From Marinobacterium mangrovicola (GTDB taxonomy: Bacteria; Pseudomonadota; Gammaproteobacteria; Pseudomonadales; Balneatricaceae): DNA of 64,000 nt. The notes beneath the pieces were generated by a model. The model did no database searches and had not been told where the DNA came from. It saw only the letters and a list, made by a program, of their open reading frames with translations. The stretch is from positions 434,001 through 498,000 of the forward strand of contig NZ_SMFU01000008.1 of the NCBI RefSeq assembly GCF_004339595.1. Direction: 5' to 3'. The position numbers were made by a program, and so were the translations under genes. This document shows positions 35,795-46,216 of the stretch, in pieces; position 1 is the first letter of the stretch, and each line of letters opens with the position of its first letter.

Positions 35795-36181
35795 TTAGTG
35801 CAGTGCGTTCGGCTGGGCCAGGGTAAAGGCAGGTATAGGCGCGATGAAGGATTCTTCATCTTCGGTCTGCATCTGGTAGTGTCCCTGCATGCTGCCGACC
35901 TCAGTGGCCAGCACGGTACCGCTGGTGTAGCTGAAGCTCTGGTCCGGCTCGATCACGGGCTGCTCGCCGACAACACCCTCGCCTTCAACTTCCTGAACCT
36001 GCTCGTTGCCATCGGTGATGACCCAACGGCGGCTGACCAGCTTGACCGGGTCCGGATTGTGGTTGGTCACGGTGATCTGGTAGGAAAACACGAAGCGGTG
36101 AGCCTCCGGGTCCGATTGCTCGGGCAGGTAGGAGGTCAGTACATCAATTTCTATATTGCGGCCGTATTCAAAAGGGTCCAT
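35795..36181 (-). CDS. apaG: ApaG protein
   Basis: The 128-residue protein is a single fibronectin-III-like beta domain. It shows FSYQITVTNHN, SRRWVITDGNG-type sequence (here WVITDGNEQVQEVEG), GVVGEQPVI, and MQGHYQM, all usual ApaG features. Its function is unclear (linked to cation effects and Ap4A levels in other species). It lies 5 bp after rsmA, as in many gammaproteobacteria. Confidence 0.95.
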   Translation of the reverse strand: MDPFEYGRNIEIDVLTSYLPEQSDPEAHRFVFSYQITVTNHNPDPVKLVSRRWVITDGNEQVQEVEGEGVVGEQPVIEPDQSFSYTSGTVLATEVGSMQGHYQMQTEDEESFIAPIPAFTLAQPNALH

Positions 36182-36186
36182 GCGAT

Positions 36187-37002
36187 TCAGTGTTCCTCTT
36201 GGTCAGTGTCGCTGAGGGCATCGCTGATCCGCACAAACTCTGCAAGCGTCAGGCGCTCGGGGCGAAGCTGCGGATCAATCCCCAGTGTTTCCAATGTGGC
36301 GGCATCGATCAACGGTTTCAAGTTGTTGCGCAAGGTTTTACGTCGCTGACTGAAGGCGGTACGCACCACATCCTGCAATTTTGTTACATCTTTAGCCGGG
36401 CAGGGGAGGGTTGCATAGGGGGTGAGGCGAACGATCGCCGAGTCGACCTTGGGCGCTGGGTTAAATGCGCCGGGCGGGACGATAAACAGCTTCTCCACCT
36501 CGCAGTAATACTGCGCCATGATGCCCAGGCGTCCGTAGTGGTTCTCACCCGGTTGCGCCGCCAGTCTGTCTACGACCTCGTTTTGCAGCATGAAGTGCAT
36601 ATCGCTGACCCGGCCGCTGAAGCTCAGCAGGTGGAAGATCAACGGAGTCGAGATGTTGTAAGGCAGGTTGCCGACGATGCGCAGTGGTTGATCATTTGTG
36701 CACAGCGAGGCGAAGTCGAACTTGAGCGCGTCTGCTTCATGGATGCGGAAGTTGTCTTCATAACGGAAGAACTTGGTGCGCAGTACTGGAATCAGGTCCC
36801 GGTCCAGCTCGATGGCATCCAGCGCCCCGGCTTCACTCAACAGCTCTTCGGTGAGGGCGCCCAGGCCAGGCCCGATCTCCACCAGGTGGTCTTCAGGCTT
36901 GGGGTGAATGGCGCGGACGATGCGGCGAATGATGCCGGCATCGTGCAGGAAGTTCTGGCCAAAGCGCTTGCGCGCCTTGTGCGCTATCGGTTTCTTGCTC
37001 AT
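36187..37002 (-). CDS. rsmA: 16S rRNA (adenine1518/1519-N6,N6)-dimethyltransferase
   Basis: The 271-residue enzyme (KsgA) dimethylates two adenines in helix 45 of 16S rRNA late in 30S assembly. It has [20 protein letters not shown] (SAM site), the catalytic NLPYNIST and the C-terminal [12 protein letters not shown]. It overlaps pdxA by 4 bp, within the classical surA-pdxA-rsmA-apaG string. Confidence 0.97.
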   Translation of the reverse strand: MSKKPIAHKARKRFGQNFLHDAGIIRRIVRAIHPKPEDHLVEIGPGLGALTEELLSEAGALDAIELDRDLIPVLRTKFFRYEDNFRIHEADALKFDFASLCTNDQPLRIVGNLPYNISTPLIFHLLSFSGRVSDMHFMLQNEVVDRLAAQPGENHYGRLGIMAQYYCEVEKLFIVPPGAFNPAPKVDSAIVRLTPYATLPCPAKDVTKLQDVVRTAFSQRRKTLRNNLKPLIDAATLETLGIDPQLRPERLTLAEFVRISDALSDTDQEEH

Positions 37003-38006
37003 GAAAGTTTGCTGTTGTCCTGTCTGCAGGCCGCCATGTTGGCAGCATAGTCGATCGCGGTGCGCAGGGAGCCGGTGTCTGCCAGCCCGGTGCCGGCCAG
37101 ATCCAGCGCTGTGCCGTGATCCACCGAGGTGCGTATGATCGGTAATCCGAGAGTAATGTTAACGGCGTTGCCGAAGCCCTTGTATTTCAGCACCGGCAGC
37201 CCCTGATCGTGATACATCGCCAGCACCGCGTCGGCGTTGGCCAGGTATTTTTCGGTAAACAGGGTATCGGCGGGCAGAGGGCCGATAAGCTCGACATCGG
37301 CGTTAGCGTAGCTTTCCATTACCGGCTCGATCACGTCGATCTCTTCACGTCCCAGATAGCCGCCTTCCCCCGCATGGGGGTTCAAGCCGCATACGAGCAC
37401 GCGTGGCCGTGCACAGCCAAAATACTTTTTCAGGTCGGCGATCAGTACATCGATCACTTCATGCAGCAGGGGGGCGGTAATGGCCGCCGGAACCCGTGCC
37501 AACGGCAGGTGAGTGGTAGCCAGTGCGACCCTCAGTCCTTCGGTGGCCAGCATCATAACGACCTTGTTGGTCTTGGTCAGAGCTTCAAGAAACTCGGTAT
37601 GGCCACTGAACTCGATTCCGGACTGGTTGATAACGCCCTTATGCACCGGTGCGGTGACCAGTGCGTCGTAGTCACCAGACTGACAGCCCAGAGTTGCCAG
37701 GGTTAGCGTTTCCAGCACGTAGCCAGCATTGGCCAGGTCGAGCTGGCCAGCTACAGCGGGCGCAGCCAGTTTGACCGGCTGAATAAACAACTCGCCAGGC
37801 GCGGCGGGCTGTGCCGGTTGCATCAGGTCGATGGTATGCAGCTGAATATCAAGGCCCAGCTCTGCAGCCCTGGACTGCATAAGCTCAGGGTCTGCAAAGA
37901 CTACCAGCTGATGCGCCTGAGGCTGTTGAGCAATCGCCAGGCACAGGTCGGGACCTATGCCGGCGGGTTCACCCGGTGTAATCGCAATCCGAAGTGTGCG
38001 GCTCAC
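36999..38006 (-). CDS. pdxA: 4-hydroxythreonine-4-phosphate dehydrogenase
   Basis: The 335-residue enzyme works in pyridoxal phosphate synthesis. It has the N-terminal [28 protein letters not shown] (metal His), [11 protein letters not shown] and [16 protein letters not shown] (metal His). The stop and start overlaps with rsmA and surA are 4 bp each, so translation is coupled across the operon. Confidence 0.97.
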   Translation of the reverse strand: MSRTLRIAITPGEPAGIGPDLCLAIAQQPQAHQLVVFADPELMQSRAAELGLDIQLHTIDLMQPAQPAAPGELFIQPVKLAAPAVAGQLDLANAGYVLETLTLATLGCQSGDYDALVTAPVHKGVINQSGIEFSGHTEFLEALTKTNKVVMMLATEGLRVALATTHLPLARVPAAITAPLLHEVIDVLIADLKKYFGCARPRVLVCGLNPHAGEGGYLGREEIDVIEPVMESYANADVELIGPLPADTLFTEKYLANADAVLAMYHDQGLPVLKYKGFGNAVNITLGLPIIRTSVDHGTALDLAGTGLADTGSLRTAIDYAANMAACRQDNSKLS

Positions 38007-39298
38007 AGGTCGTCCAGGTTTTTACGCTCGATATAGGCCTGGGCGCGGATTTCACGCAGCCAGTTATCCAGCTCTTCGTTGTACTTGCGTTTGCGAATCG
38101 CGTTGCGAGCGGTGCTTTCACGCATCTCGTCGGCGAAGTCCTGGGTACGGCGCTCTTCAACCTGGAGGATGTGCCAGCCAAAGCGAGACTCGAACGGCTG
38201 GCTGATGCTGCCTGCGGCGGTGTCATCCATTACCTGCTCAAACTCAGGCACCATCTGGCCAGCCTGGGTCCAACCCAGCTCGCCCCCCTGGGAGCCGCTG
38301 GCGGGGTCGTCGCTGTATTGACGAGCCAGCTCATCAAAGGATTCGCCGTTCTGGAGTCGGTTATAGAGCTCCTGCGCGAGCTGCTGAGTCTGGGATTCGC
38401 TACGCACTTCGCTGGGTGAGATCAGGATATGACGTACCTTGGTCTGTTCGACCAGCGTTTCCTGTTCGCCCCGTTTGTCGCGCAGCTGCAGAATATGAAA
38501 ACCGGCCGGTGTGCGCACCGGTGCGCTGACCTGGCCATTCTGCAGAGAACCGATTGCGCCGGCAATATCGGTAGGGAGCTCGGTACGCGCACGCCAGCCC
38601 AGGTCGCCGCCCTGCAGGGCGTTCGAAGCATCGGAGTTGGCGGTGGCGAGCTGCTGGAAGTCAGCACCATCACGCAGCTGCTGGTAGAGGCTGTCCGCTT
38701 CATCCTGGGCGCGCTTGATCAGCTCGGGAGAGGCGCTCTGCGGGATTGAGATCAGAATATTGCTGAGCAGGTACTCAACCTTGTCGGAGGCCTGATTATT
38801 CGCCAGGAAATTCCTGATCTCCTGTTCGGAGACGTTGATCCGGCGGTTGACGTTGGCCTGCTGAACGCGGGAAAGCAGGATCTCCTGACGGATCTGCTCG
38901 CGAGACTGAGCGTAGTCTCGACCCTCTGCAATCAGAGCTTCACGGAACTGAGCCAATGACATGTTGTTCTGGTCGGCAATCCGCTGCATGGCTGCATTAA
39001 GCTCCTGATCGCTGACGCGGATACCCTGACGATCACCGATCTGCAGCTGGATACGATCCATGATCAGTCGTTCGAGTACCTGCTGGCGCAGCACATCAAT
39101 AGCCGGGGCCTGAGCGCCCTGGGCTTCAATCTGCTCCTGAACCAGCGCAGTGCGCTCTTCCAGCTCGCTTTGCAGCACAATATCATCGTTAACGACGGCG
39201 ACCACCTGATCAAGCAGCTCGGCTGCCTGTGCCTGCTGCAGGGTGAACAGGGTCATTACCAGTAGCAGTTGGCGTTGAACAAACCGCTTAAAACGCAT
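38003..39298 (-). CDS. surA: Periplasmic chaperone/peptidyl-prolyl isomerase SurA
   Basis: The 431-residue protein folds outer-membrane beta-barrels. It has a signal peptide ([14 protein letters not shown], cleavage near AQAAE), a SurA N domain ([14 protein letters not shown] onward), and two parvulin domains (ILISIPQSA region near 175, and [10 protein letters not shown] near 285, the latter with GGELGWTQ). I chose the ATG at 39298 because GAGG is 9 bases upstream; an ATG at 39307 abuts it. It overlaps lptD by 11 bp, and LptD is a known SurA client. Confidence 0.96.
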   Translation of the reverse strand: MRFKRFVQRQLLLVMTLFTLQQAQAAELLDQVVAVVNDDIVLQSELEERTALVQEQIEAQGAQAPAIDVLRQQVLERLIMDRIQLQIGDRQGIRVSDQELNAAMQRIADQNNMSLAQFREALIAEGRDYAQSREQIRQEILLSRVQQANVNRRINVSEQEIRNFLANNQASDKVEYLLSNILISIPQSASPELIKRAQDEADSLYQQLRDGADFQQLATANSDASNALQGGDLGWRARTELPTDIAGAIGSLQNGQVSAPVRTPAGFHILQLRDKRGEQETLVEQTKVRHILISPSEVRSESQTQQLAQELYNRLQNGESFDELARQYSDDPASGSQGGELGWTQAGQMVPEFEQVMDDTAAGSISQPFESRFGWHILQVEERRTQDFADEMRESTARNAIRKRKYNEELDNWLREIRAQAYIERKNLDDL

Positions 39299-42113
39299 TT
39301 CGAGCATCCTCTTCCTTGCCAGTGATATCTTCCAGGAATTCACGACCGCCGGACTGGCCGAAGGAGCCCAGGCCGCGGAGTACGAATTCAAAGAAGATAC
39401 CGGTGTCGGTCTCTATATCTTCGATATTATCGGTGTCATCTACCCACTGGCGTCCAGTGACTCGGATCTTCCAGCAGCAGCTGGTGTATTCAACACCCAG
39501 CAGGGTTTCGATGTTCTCATCCCTGAGCAGATCTTCCTGCCAGCGGCCGATCATGCCCCATTGGTCCGAGATCGGCCAGCGGAACGCAAAATCAGTTTGG
39601 CGAATTTCGTTTTCATCCTTGTCCCGTTGAGAATCGAAACGGGAGCCCGAGTTGTCACGGTAACTCAGATAGATCAGCCTGGATTCATCAGGCTGGTAAC
39701 TGAGTCGATAGTTCTGCTGGACCATTTGCAGATTGTCAGAGTCATCAAGCTCACTGTCGTGAGCGAAGCGCAGCTCCGGCGTGATATTCCAGCTGGCCAG
39801 AACCGCCAGGTTGGAGCGGCTTTCCGTGCCATCCACATCACCCGGTCGGAAGCCTGTTTCTTCATCCCTGTCTTCGAAATAGTAGGCCTGGGCTACGCCA
39901 ACCCGGGCTCGTTCCAGACCTGCTTGGGAGTAGAACGCGCTGCTTAAACCAACTGTCGCTTGGCTGGTGCCTGCGACTTTATCGTTGCCGCTATAGCCGG
40001 TTTCGTTGAACAGGTTGTAGTAATTTAAATCCAGTCTTTCTGAATCGAAGTTAGGTATCTCCGATTGATCTTCGCTGGCCGTGTGAATCAGTTTGATACG
40101 TGGCTCAAGGGTTTGGGTCAGATCAGCACCGTAGCCACGTTCGAACTTAAGGGTTGAGTCGAGACTGGCAATGGGGATGCCCAGGCTTGGTGCTTTGGAC
40201 CAGTTTTCAGGCTGGTCGGAAAGATCGTATTGGGAATACCAGTAAGTAAGTCTGGGCTTGACTGAAGCCCAGGGTCGATCCCAGCTGTAGCTGATGCTGG
40301 GGCGAACATGGAAACGGCTGCCGATCACTCTTTCCTCTTCGGTCAGCCTGGTGTCGTCGTTATCGCGGTCGAAATAGGTGTACTCCGCCTGGTAGGCGAA
40401 CAGCGCTGTATTGGCGATAACTTCCTGGCCGGTCAGAGCAAATTGGGGCACCTGCTCGTAAGGCTCCCGGCCCCCGTCAATGGTCTGGTATTTATGTACT
40501 TTTCCGGTGAAGGTCCAGCCATCACCCTCGTAGCGAGCCATGGCTATCTGATCAAGATCGTCTTCTTTAGCGATTTCCAGGTTGGTCGTATCCAGATCAT
40601 CCAGGTAATCGTCGTCACTGATGCGGCGGTAGTCGATCCGGGTAAACCAGTTGTCCGCCGGGTTGCCATTATGCTCGATGCCCAGTGCCCAGCGGCTATC
40701 GCCATAAAGGTCATCATCATTGATGTAGGCGGTGCTTAGAGTGTTCATGGACCAGGTGTTCATGTACCGGAACTCGTTTTCCAGCACCAGACCGCGCTCG
40801 CTTACGTAGCGCGGTGTGAACGTGTCATCGTAGTTCGGCGCCAGATTGAAGTAGTAAGGCGTCGCGATATCAAGGCCGTCGGTATCCGAGTATCCGACGC
40901 TTGGATAGAGAAAGCCTGAGCGACGGGTGTCGTCGATCGGGAAGTAGAAATAGGGCAGGTACAGTACCGGGATATCCGCAACTTCAAAGGTCGCGTGGCG
41001 AGCCTCGCCGTAGCCTTCCTCGGTGTGGATCTCCAGGTCGTCTGCTGCGATCGCCCAGTCGTTGTTACCCGGCTCACAGAAGGTGATACGGCCATCGTTC
41101 ATAACGACACGGGCATCGACGAAACGTTCGATCGAGTTAGCGCTGCCGCGCAGATGCTCCTGGTGCATCACATACTCGGCGTTATGGAAGCTGGTATGGC
41201 CGGCGTTAAGATCAGCGCGGGCACTTTCACCCACCATCAGCAGGCCGGGTTCCCGGTACGTGACCTTGCCATCCAGAGAGGCTGTCTGACTTTCGGCGTC
41301 GTATATTGCTTCGTCACTGGTCAGCAGGCGCTGGCCCTGGCGCATATTGATGCCGCCTTGGAGCTGGGTGGTGCCACCAAGGACAGTGGACGAGCGCAGC
41401 GCCTCCAGGAAAATGGTCTGCTGCTCTTCCAGTGTCTTTGCCTCGCCCAGGTTCAGTGCGGGCTCGCGGTACTCACCAGCGCAGGCGCCGCCGAAACCCT
41501 CTTCACCGGGGGTGTAGCGATACCAGTCAAGGTAGGCGTAATTTTGCGCTACCGCTTTGGCACCTGCTGCAGGGGCTACGCTAGAACGGGCGACCGGGTT
41601 CTGCGTGCAGACCCACTGACCGTTGTCGACGGTACAGGCAAACTGGTCATAGCGGTCACCGGCTGCTACCTGCTGAGTCGTTACCTGACGAGAGGTCGAT
41701 TCAGCGCTAGGCTCCGAGCTTTCGTTGGCGCGAGCTGCCGGTGCGGCGGTTTCTGTGCGGGATGCCGTCGATCGGGAAGCCGGTGCTGGCGCGGAAGCCT
41801 GTGGTCGCGGCGCCGCTGGGGGGGCAGCCCCAGTCACTTTTTGTGGCTCGGAAGGCTTTTCCGCCTGGGAGCTGGATGCTGTAGCAGTGTTTTCTGAGGG
41901 GGTAGTAGAAGCAGAAGAGCGGGCTTCGGGTGCAGCAGTGGCACCAGCCTCCTGCATCAAGGTTTCATTAACCTCACAATCCCACTCGCCGGATGAACTG
42001 GTATTGCAGTTCCAGAGTCTTTGGTCATCTTGTGCGGCTGCCTGTGACGCGGATAAAGCTGCTGCAACCGCTAGCATCAGCTTGAAAGAGTGGGCTCTTT
42101 TAAAGGGCATCAA
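39288..42113 (-). CDS. lptD: LPS-assembly protein LptD
   Basis: The 941-residue outer-membrane protein inserts LPS into the outer leaflet. A signal peptide (FKLMLAVAAALSA) leads to two short Cys-containing repeats (WNCNTSSSGEWDC and FACTVDNGQWVC) joined by a 90-residue Ala/Pro/Ser/Thr-rich linker, then the OstA jellyroll (DEAIYDAESQTASLDGKVTY) and the beta-barrel. The conserved CC pair is in EYTSCCWKIRV. It is longer than E. coli LptD (784) and near the Pseudomonas length. The ATG at 42113 is followed by a second ATG. Confidence 0.96.
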   Translation of the reverse strand: MMPFKRAHSFKLMLAVAAALSASQAAAQDDQRLWNCNTSSSGEWDCEVNETLMQEAGATAAPEARSSASTTPSENTATASSSQAEKPSEPQKVTGAAPPAAPRPQASAPAPASRSTASRTETAAPAARANESSEPSAESTSRQVTTQQVAAGDRYDQFACTVDNGQWVCTQNPVARSSVAPAAGAKAVAQNYAYLDWYRYTPGEEGFGGACAGEYREPALNLGEAKTLEEQQTIFLEALRSSTVLGGTTQLQGGINMRQGQRLLTSDEAIYDAESQTASLDGKVTYREPGLLMVGESARADLNAGHTSFHNAEYVMHQEHLRGSANSIERFVDARVVMNDGRITFCEPGNNDWAIAADDLEIHTEEGYGEARHATFEVADIPVLYLPYFYFPIDDTRRSGFLYPSVGYSDTDGLDIATPYYFNLAPNYDDTFTPRYVSERGLVLENEFRYMNTWSMNTLSTAYINDDDLYGDSRWALGIEHNGNPADNWFTRIDYRRISDDDYLDDLDTTNLEIAKEDDLDQIAMARYEGDGWTFTGKVHKYQTIDGGREPYEQVPQFALTGQEVIANTALFAYQAEYTYFDRDNDDTRLTEEERVIGSRFHVRPSISYSWDRPWASVKPRLTYWYSQYDLSDQPENWSKAPSLGIPIASLDSTLKFERGYGADLTQTLEPRIKLIHTASEDQSEIPNFDSERLDLNYYNLFNETGYSGNDKVAGTSQATVGLSSAFYSQAGLERARVGVAQAYYFEDRDEETGFRPGDVDGTESRSNLAVLASWNITPELRFAHDSELDDSDNLQMVQQNYRLSYQPDESRLIYLSYRDNSGSRFDSQRDKDENEIRQTDFAFRWPISDQWGMIGRWQEDLLRDENIETLLGVEYTSCCWKIRVTGRQWVDDTDNIEDIETDTGIFFEFVLRGLGSFGQSGGREFLEDITGKEEDARNAF

Positions 42114-42333
42114 GTCGCTTTCCGTTTGCGCGTGTAGGCGGCCTGTTTCTTGCCACCCCCGAAGTCGAGTACCATACCGAGCTGTGCATGATACAGCGGT
42201 TAGCGGCGCTAAGGCCAGACCTGAGGCGAGAGTCTGCGGGCGCTCTTAGCCCGAGTGTGATTGAGAATTAACCCAGGCTCAAAGTCGGTGAGTAAGAGCA
42301 CTGCAGACCGAGCCAGAAGGAGCCAAAAAACTG

Positions 42334-43383
42334 ATGGATGTTCGCCTGCAGCAGCTGGAGCAGTGGGTGTCGACAATAGCTGCAGAGCAGGGGCTCGCAC
42401 TTAGCTCGGACACCCTGATCCCCGTATCCGGGGATGCAAGCTTTCGACGTTATTTCAGAGCGTCTGGAAAGCAAGTTAACTGGATCGCTGTTGATGCCCC
42501 GCCAGAGAAAGAAAACAGTGCTCCATTTGTTACTTTAGCCAGAGACTGGTTCAGCCGTGGCGTCAGGGTGCCGGCGATACTGGCAGCTGATCTGGAGCTC
42601 GGATTCATGCTGCTGGAAGACTTCGGGGATCGCTTGCTATTGCCGGAGCTGGTGCCAGAAAGTGCCGATCGTCTTTATGGGCAGGCGCTCGAAACCTTAT
42701 TACAGATACAGCAGATTCCTGCCGATGACCTGCCGCCCTACGACGAAGCGCTCCTGCGTCGTGAGATGGGGCTGTTTGATGAGTGGTTTCTCGACCGTTT
42801 GTTGGGTGTGCAGCTCGGTGACGATGAGCAGCAGTTGCTGGCCGGCATCAAGACGCAGCTGGTTGAATCATCCCTGTCCCAACCGCAGGTTACCGTGCAC
42901 CGGGATTACCACTCCCGTAACCTGATGCCGCTGCCCGATGGTGGTCTTGGCGTTATCGATTTTCAGGATGCGGTACGAGGAGCGTACACCTACGATCTTG
43001 TTTCTCTGTTTCGTGACAGCTACATCCGCTGGCCCGATGAACGCGTTCGTGGCTGGGTAGAAGAGTTTCGCTGCGCCTTGCAAGCTGCAGGCGCTGATGT
43101 GGCAGAAAGTGATCAATTTCTGCGTGATTTCGACTGGATGGGTATGCAGCGTCAGTTGAAAGTGCTGGGGATCTTCTCCCGATTGTCATTGCGAGATGGT
43201 AAAGATGGTTATCTCGCCGATATGCCAAGAACACTGGGTTATCTGCTGCGTGCAGCGGCTCGCTATTCGGAAACTCAGCCTTTCGCTCATTGGCTTGAGC
43301 AACGCATAGTGCCTGCCATGAGCGCACATCCCTTATTTAATAAAGGGGTTGATGCGGATGCTTTAGCCCGGGAGCTTGATTAA
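42334..43383 (+). CDS. amgK: N-acetylmuramate/N-acetylglucosamine kinase
   Basis: The 349-residue APH-family kinase phosphorylates MurNAc and GlcNAc at the anomeric position in peptidoglycan recycling. It has SGDASFRRYFR near residue 32, MLLEDFGD, the catalytic VHRDYHSRNLM and VIDFQDAVRG. The next gene, murU, follows by 3 bp; the amgK-murU pair is diagnostic. It is divergent from lptD across a 220-bp gap that should hold both promoters. This route bypasses fosfomycin-sensitive de novo synthesis in Pseudomonas. Confidence 0.94.
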   Translation: MDVRLQQLEQWVSTIAAEQGLALSSDTLIPVSGDASFRRYFRASGKQVNWIAVDAPPEKENSAPFVTLARDWFSRGVRVPAILAADLELGFMLLEDFGDRLLLPELVPESADRLYGQALETLLQIQQIPADDLPPYDEALLRREMGLFDEWFLDRLLGVQLGDDEQQLLAGIKTQLVESSLSQPQVTVHRDYHSRNLMPLPDGGLGVIDFQDAVRGAYTYDLVSLFRDSYIRWPDERVRGWVEEFRCALQAAGADVAESDQFLRDFDWMGMQRQLKVLGIFSRLSLRDGKDGYLADMPRTLGYLLRAAARYSETQPFAHWLEQRIVPAMSAHPLFNKGVDADALARELD

Positions 43384-43386
43384 ACC

Positions 43387-44076
43387 GTGCGTGCGATGAT
43401 TCTTGCGGCCGGGCTGGGTACCCGGATGCGCCCGCTGACACTGAAAACCCCCAAGCCGCTGCTGACCGCGGCGGGTAAACCGCTGATCGTATTCCATATC
43501 GAACGTCTTGTAGCCGCCGGTGTGGAGCGGATCGTGATCAATCACGCCTGGTTGGGTGAGCAGATAGAGTCGGCCCTGGGCGATGGTGCCCGCTTCGGCG
43601 TGGAGTTGCTCTATTCACCCGAAGGTCAGCCTCTGGAAACGGCAGGGGGGATCCGTCAGGCGTTACCGCTGCTGGCCGACCGGGAAGGCGACAGTTTTCT
43701 AGTGGTCAATGGCGATGTCTACTCGGATATAGAGCCTGGTCGTCTGAAAAGAATGGAACTGAACCCGGATAGCGACGCTCACTTGTTACTGGTTGATAAT
43801 CCCAGCTGGCATCCGGGAGGGGATTTTCACCTGGCCGCGAGCGGTCGGGTTTTGGATAGCGGCGATTCCAGGCTGACCTTTTCCGGGATCAGTATGCTGC
43901 GAGCGTCTCTGTTTACCGGGTTGGTCAGTGGTGAGCCGGCAGCACTGGCACCGATTCTACGCCAGGCCATGAGTGCTGGTCGGGTCAGTGGGGAAGCCCT
44001 GGATGCTTACTGGGATGATATAGGAACCCCGGAGCGGTTGAGTGCGCTGGATAAGCGCCTGAAAGGAGAGAGTTAA
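43387..44076 (+). CDS. murU: N-acetylmuramate alpha-1-phosphate uridylyltransferase
   Basis: The 229-residue nucleotidyltransferase makes UDP-MurNAc from MurNAc-1-phosphate. It begins MRAMILAAGLGTRMRPLT with the GxGTRxxPLT loop, then LKTPKPLLTAAGKPL and VVNGDVYSD (metal Asp). The start is a GTG at 43387, 3 bp after amgK. Confidence 0.95.
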   Translation: MRAMILAAGLGTRMRPLTLKTPKPLLTAAGKPLIVFHIERLVAAGVERIVINHAWLGEQIESALGDGARFGVELLYSPEGQPLETAGGIRQALPLLADREGDSFLVVNGDVYSDIEPGRLKRMELNPDSDAHLLLVDNPSWHPGGDFHLAASGRVLDSGDSRLTFSGISMLRASLFTGLVSGEPAALAPILRQAMSAGRVSGEALDAYWDDIGTPERLSALDKRLKGES

Positions 44077-44077
44077 G

Positions 44078-44905
44078 ATGGCAAATGCGGAATCCCTGGG
44101 TCAGAAGCTGTACCGACACCGGACAGGTCTGGGCGTGGGCGCATTGATTGGTCTTTTCAGTGGTGGTCCTGTTGGGTTGTTTCTCGGCGGAGCACTGGGG
44201 TATTGGGTCGATAGTGCGTTGAGAAAAACCGCTTCTACCTATAATCCGCAGCAGCTGTTTTTCCGTGCGACCTTCTGTGTCATGGGTAAGGTGGCGAAGG
44301 CGGACGGTCGCGTGACCGAGGTCGAAATCGACTTTGCCCGTGAAGTGATGGCGCGGATGAATCTGAGCGAGGAGAAGCGCCGCGAAGCGATTGAATGTTT
44401 CTCCGAGGGCAAAGCGCCTGACTTTGATATCGCCAAGGTGCTGCTGCCTCTGTCTGCGTTAATGCGCAACCGTAGTTCGCTAAAGCTGATGTTTGTCGAA
44501 ATTCAGCTGCAGGCGGCCATGGCTGATGGTCAGATCAGTGCCAATGAGCAGGCGCTGCTGCAGCAGATCTGTCAGCAGCTGAACTTTACCCAGAGAGAAG
44601 TGCAGGCCCTGCTGGCCAGGATGCAGGCGGAGCAGGCGTTCCGCGAGCAGGCTTACCGTTCGCATGCGCAGCAGGAAAATTATTCAGCGGCATCGCTGGA
44701 TCAGGCCTACGGCGTACTCGGGATCGAGCCCTCGGCCAGCGATGCTGAGGTCAAGCGCGCCTGGCGCAAACTGATGAGCCAGCATCACCCGGACAAGCTG
44801 GTTTCCAAGGGGCTGCCGGAGGAGATGATTCAGCTGGCCAAGGAGCAGACTCAGGAGATCCAGGCGGCTTATGACCATATCCGCAAATCCCGCGGCATGC
44901 GCTAG
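44078..44905 (+). CDS. djlA: Membrane-anchored DnaJ-type co-chaperone DjlA
   Basis: The 275-residue protein has a glycine-rich N-terminal membrane segment (GLGVGALIGLFSGGPVGLFLGG), a TerB domain (about 60-175; KADGRVTEVEIDFAR), and a C-terminal J domain (from 208: YGVLGIEPSASDAEVKRAW, with the HPD motif in QHHPDKL). DjlA stimulates DnaK and is tied to envelope stress in E. coli. It begins 1 bp after murU. A Gln-rich stretch joins TerB and J. Confidence 0.95.
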   Translation: MANAESLGQKLYRHRTGLGVGALIGLFSGGPVGLFLGGALGYWVDSALRKTASTYNPQQLFFRATFCVMGKVAKADGRVTEVEIDFAREVMARMNLSEEKRREAIECFSEGKAPDFDIAKVLLPLSALMRNRSSLKLMFVEIQLQAAMADGQISANEQALLQQICQQLNFTQREVQALLARMQAEQAFREQAYRSHAQQENYSAASLDQAYGVLGIEPSASDAEVKRAWRKLMSQHHPDKLVSKGLPEEMIQLAKEQTQEIQAAYDHIRKSRGMR

Positions 44906-44948
44906 CTCCGCTTTGTTGTTTATGCTGCTAGATGGATTTGTTCCAAGA

Positions 44949-44976
44949 AGAACCCGGCTATTAGAGCCAGGGTTCT
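44949..44976 (+). terminator. Stem-loop after djlA
   Basis: AGAACCC-GGCT and AGCC-(A)-GGGTTCT pair around a 5-base loop with one bulged base, 43 bp past djlA. No T run follows, so termination strength is uncertain. Confidence 0.4.
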
Positions 44977-45022
44977 GCGACCGCAGCACACTCGATGATA
45001 ACTCGAACTACTAGCAAGTCTC

Positions 45023-46078
45023 TCAGTTGCGGGGCATACCGGGTGGGTTTTGTGTTTGGGCTGCTTGCGCTTCCTGCTGCTCTTTTTCCTTTTCCTCGGC
45101 GATGGGGGCAAGGATTCCGGACTGTATCAGTCCTCTTACCTTGGCCGTTAGCCAGGGCATCTCATCATGCCAACCGGTGAAGGGGCCGGCAGCTCGCACC
45201 TGCAGATAATTGGGCAAGCCCTCGCGGCGGGCCTGGCCTTTGCGAATGCGGGCGTCGGGAGCGGCCTGTGGATAACCCGGTAGCGGTGAATGGTAGATAT
45301 CGACGATGCGCGTCTCATCCAGTCCAGCCCATAGGGTGGTAAAGAGCGGTGCGTCGGCGGACTGATCTGGTATCGGGTCGATCATGACCAGTGAAAGGCG
45401 CTGCTCTGCTTGTTGGTTCAGATAGTCCATCACCCAGGGAGTGGCGCGGCCGAATGCGATAACCACGACAGGCTCCAGGGAATCGGCCGTTAACTGCTCC
45501 AGCGCCAGGTCCATGCGTTCAGCAAAGCGCTCTGCAAAGGGGGCGAGAGGTGCCTCGGGCTGTTCGTCGCTGACGCTGTTCCCAGTGTTTGTTTCCTCTG
45601 CCTCATTGGCTGCGGGTTCTGCTGCCGAGGCTGCGCCCGATGCGAAACTCTGCATTACCGGCAGGGTACGCTCCGGCAGTGGCTGCTCATCGGGCTGGGG
45701 AGGCTCCAGTGCAAGCGTCAGCCAGCCTTTTTGAGCCAGGTCGAACCTCAGTGCTTCAACCTGTTGTACCCAGGCGGTGCCAATCGCCGGGTCGGGGACC
45801 AGCAGCAAACCACCCACCGGTTCCTCTCTGTCAGCCTCCTGGCGCAGAGCGTGGAAGCGCTGCTCTCCAATTTCCATGGTCAACACCACCGTGTCGGCTG
45901 GCAGAAGTTGGCGCAGCTTGGAGTCCAGGGGAAGGTTGCCAGCACTGCTACGTTCGACATTATAAAGCTCGGCCATGTCGAAACTGGGGGCTGCGGCCGA
46001 CGCCGTGCCTTCCGTTTCTTCGGATGCCTGGGTCGCAAGGGGAATAGCAAACGCCAATAGCAGAAGGCTTGTTTTCAT
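45023..46078 (-). CDS. DUF3530-family periplasmic alpha/beta-hydrolase-like protein
   Basis: The 351-residue protein starts at 46078 with a signal peptide (MKTSLLLLAFAIPLATQA). It has GLLLVPDPAI, WLTLALEPPQPD and VVVIAFGRATPWV, which resembles the DUF3530 hydrolase-like fold; the usual GxSxG is not clear (GRAT takes its place). A Glu/Ala/Pro-rich low-complexity insert lies near residues 140-175, and the C-terminus is Gln-rich. No good Shine-Dalgarno precedes the ATG; an alternative ATG at 46111 would give a longer leader. Function unknown. Confidence 0.78.
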   Translation of the reverse strand: MKTSLLLLAFAIPLATQASEETEGTASAAAPSFDMAELYNVERSSAGNLPLDSKLRQLLPADTVVLTMEIGEQRFHALRQEADREEPVGGLLLVPDPAIGTAWVQQVEALRFDLAQKGWLTLALEPPQPDEQPLPERTLPVMQSFASGAASAAEPAANEAEETNTGNSVSDEQPEAPLAPFAERFAERMDLALEQLTADSLEPVVVIAFGRATPWVMDYLNQQAEQRLSLVMIDPIPDQSADAPLFTTLWAGLDETRIVDIYHSPLPGYPQAAPDARIRKGQARREGLPNYLQVRAAGPFTGWHDEMPWLTAKVRGLIQSGILAPIAEEKEKEQQEAQAAQTQNPPGMPRN

Positions 46079-46216
46079 CGCTGAGGATGTGAGGCTGCTC
46101 AATAAGGTCATGGCGCCGATTATCGGCGTCGCAGCGTTTGCGGGCAAGGCTGAAACCCGCGGCTTGCTTTTGTACAATAGCGCACCACCTATCTAATCCT
46201 TGCGGTAGATTACCTG

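Noticed and set aside
36190-37050. Open frame of 286 codons on the plus strand opposite rsmA
   Set aside because: It is antisense to rsmA; no motif and no ribosome-binding site.
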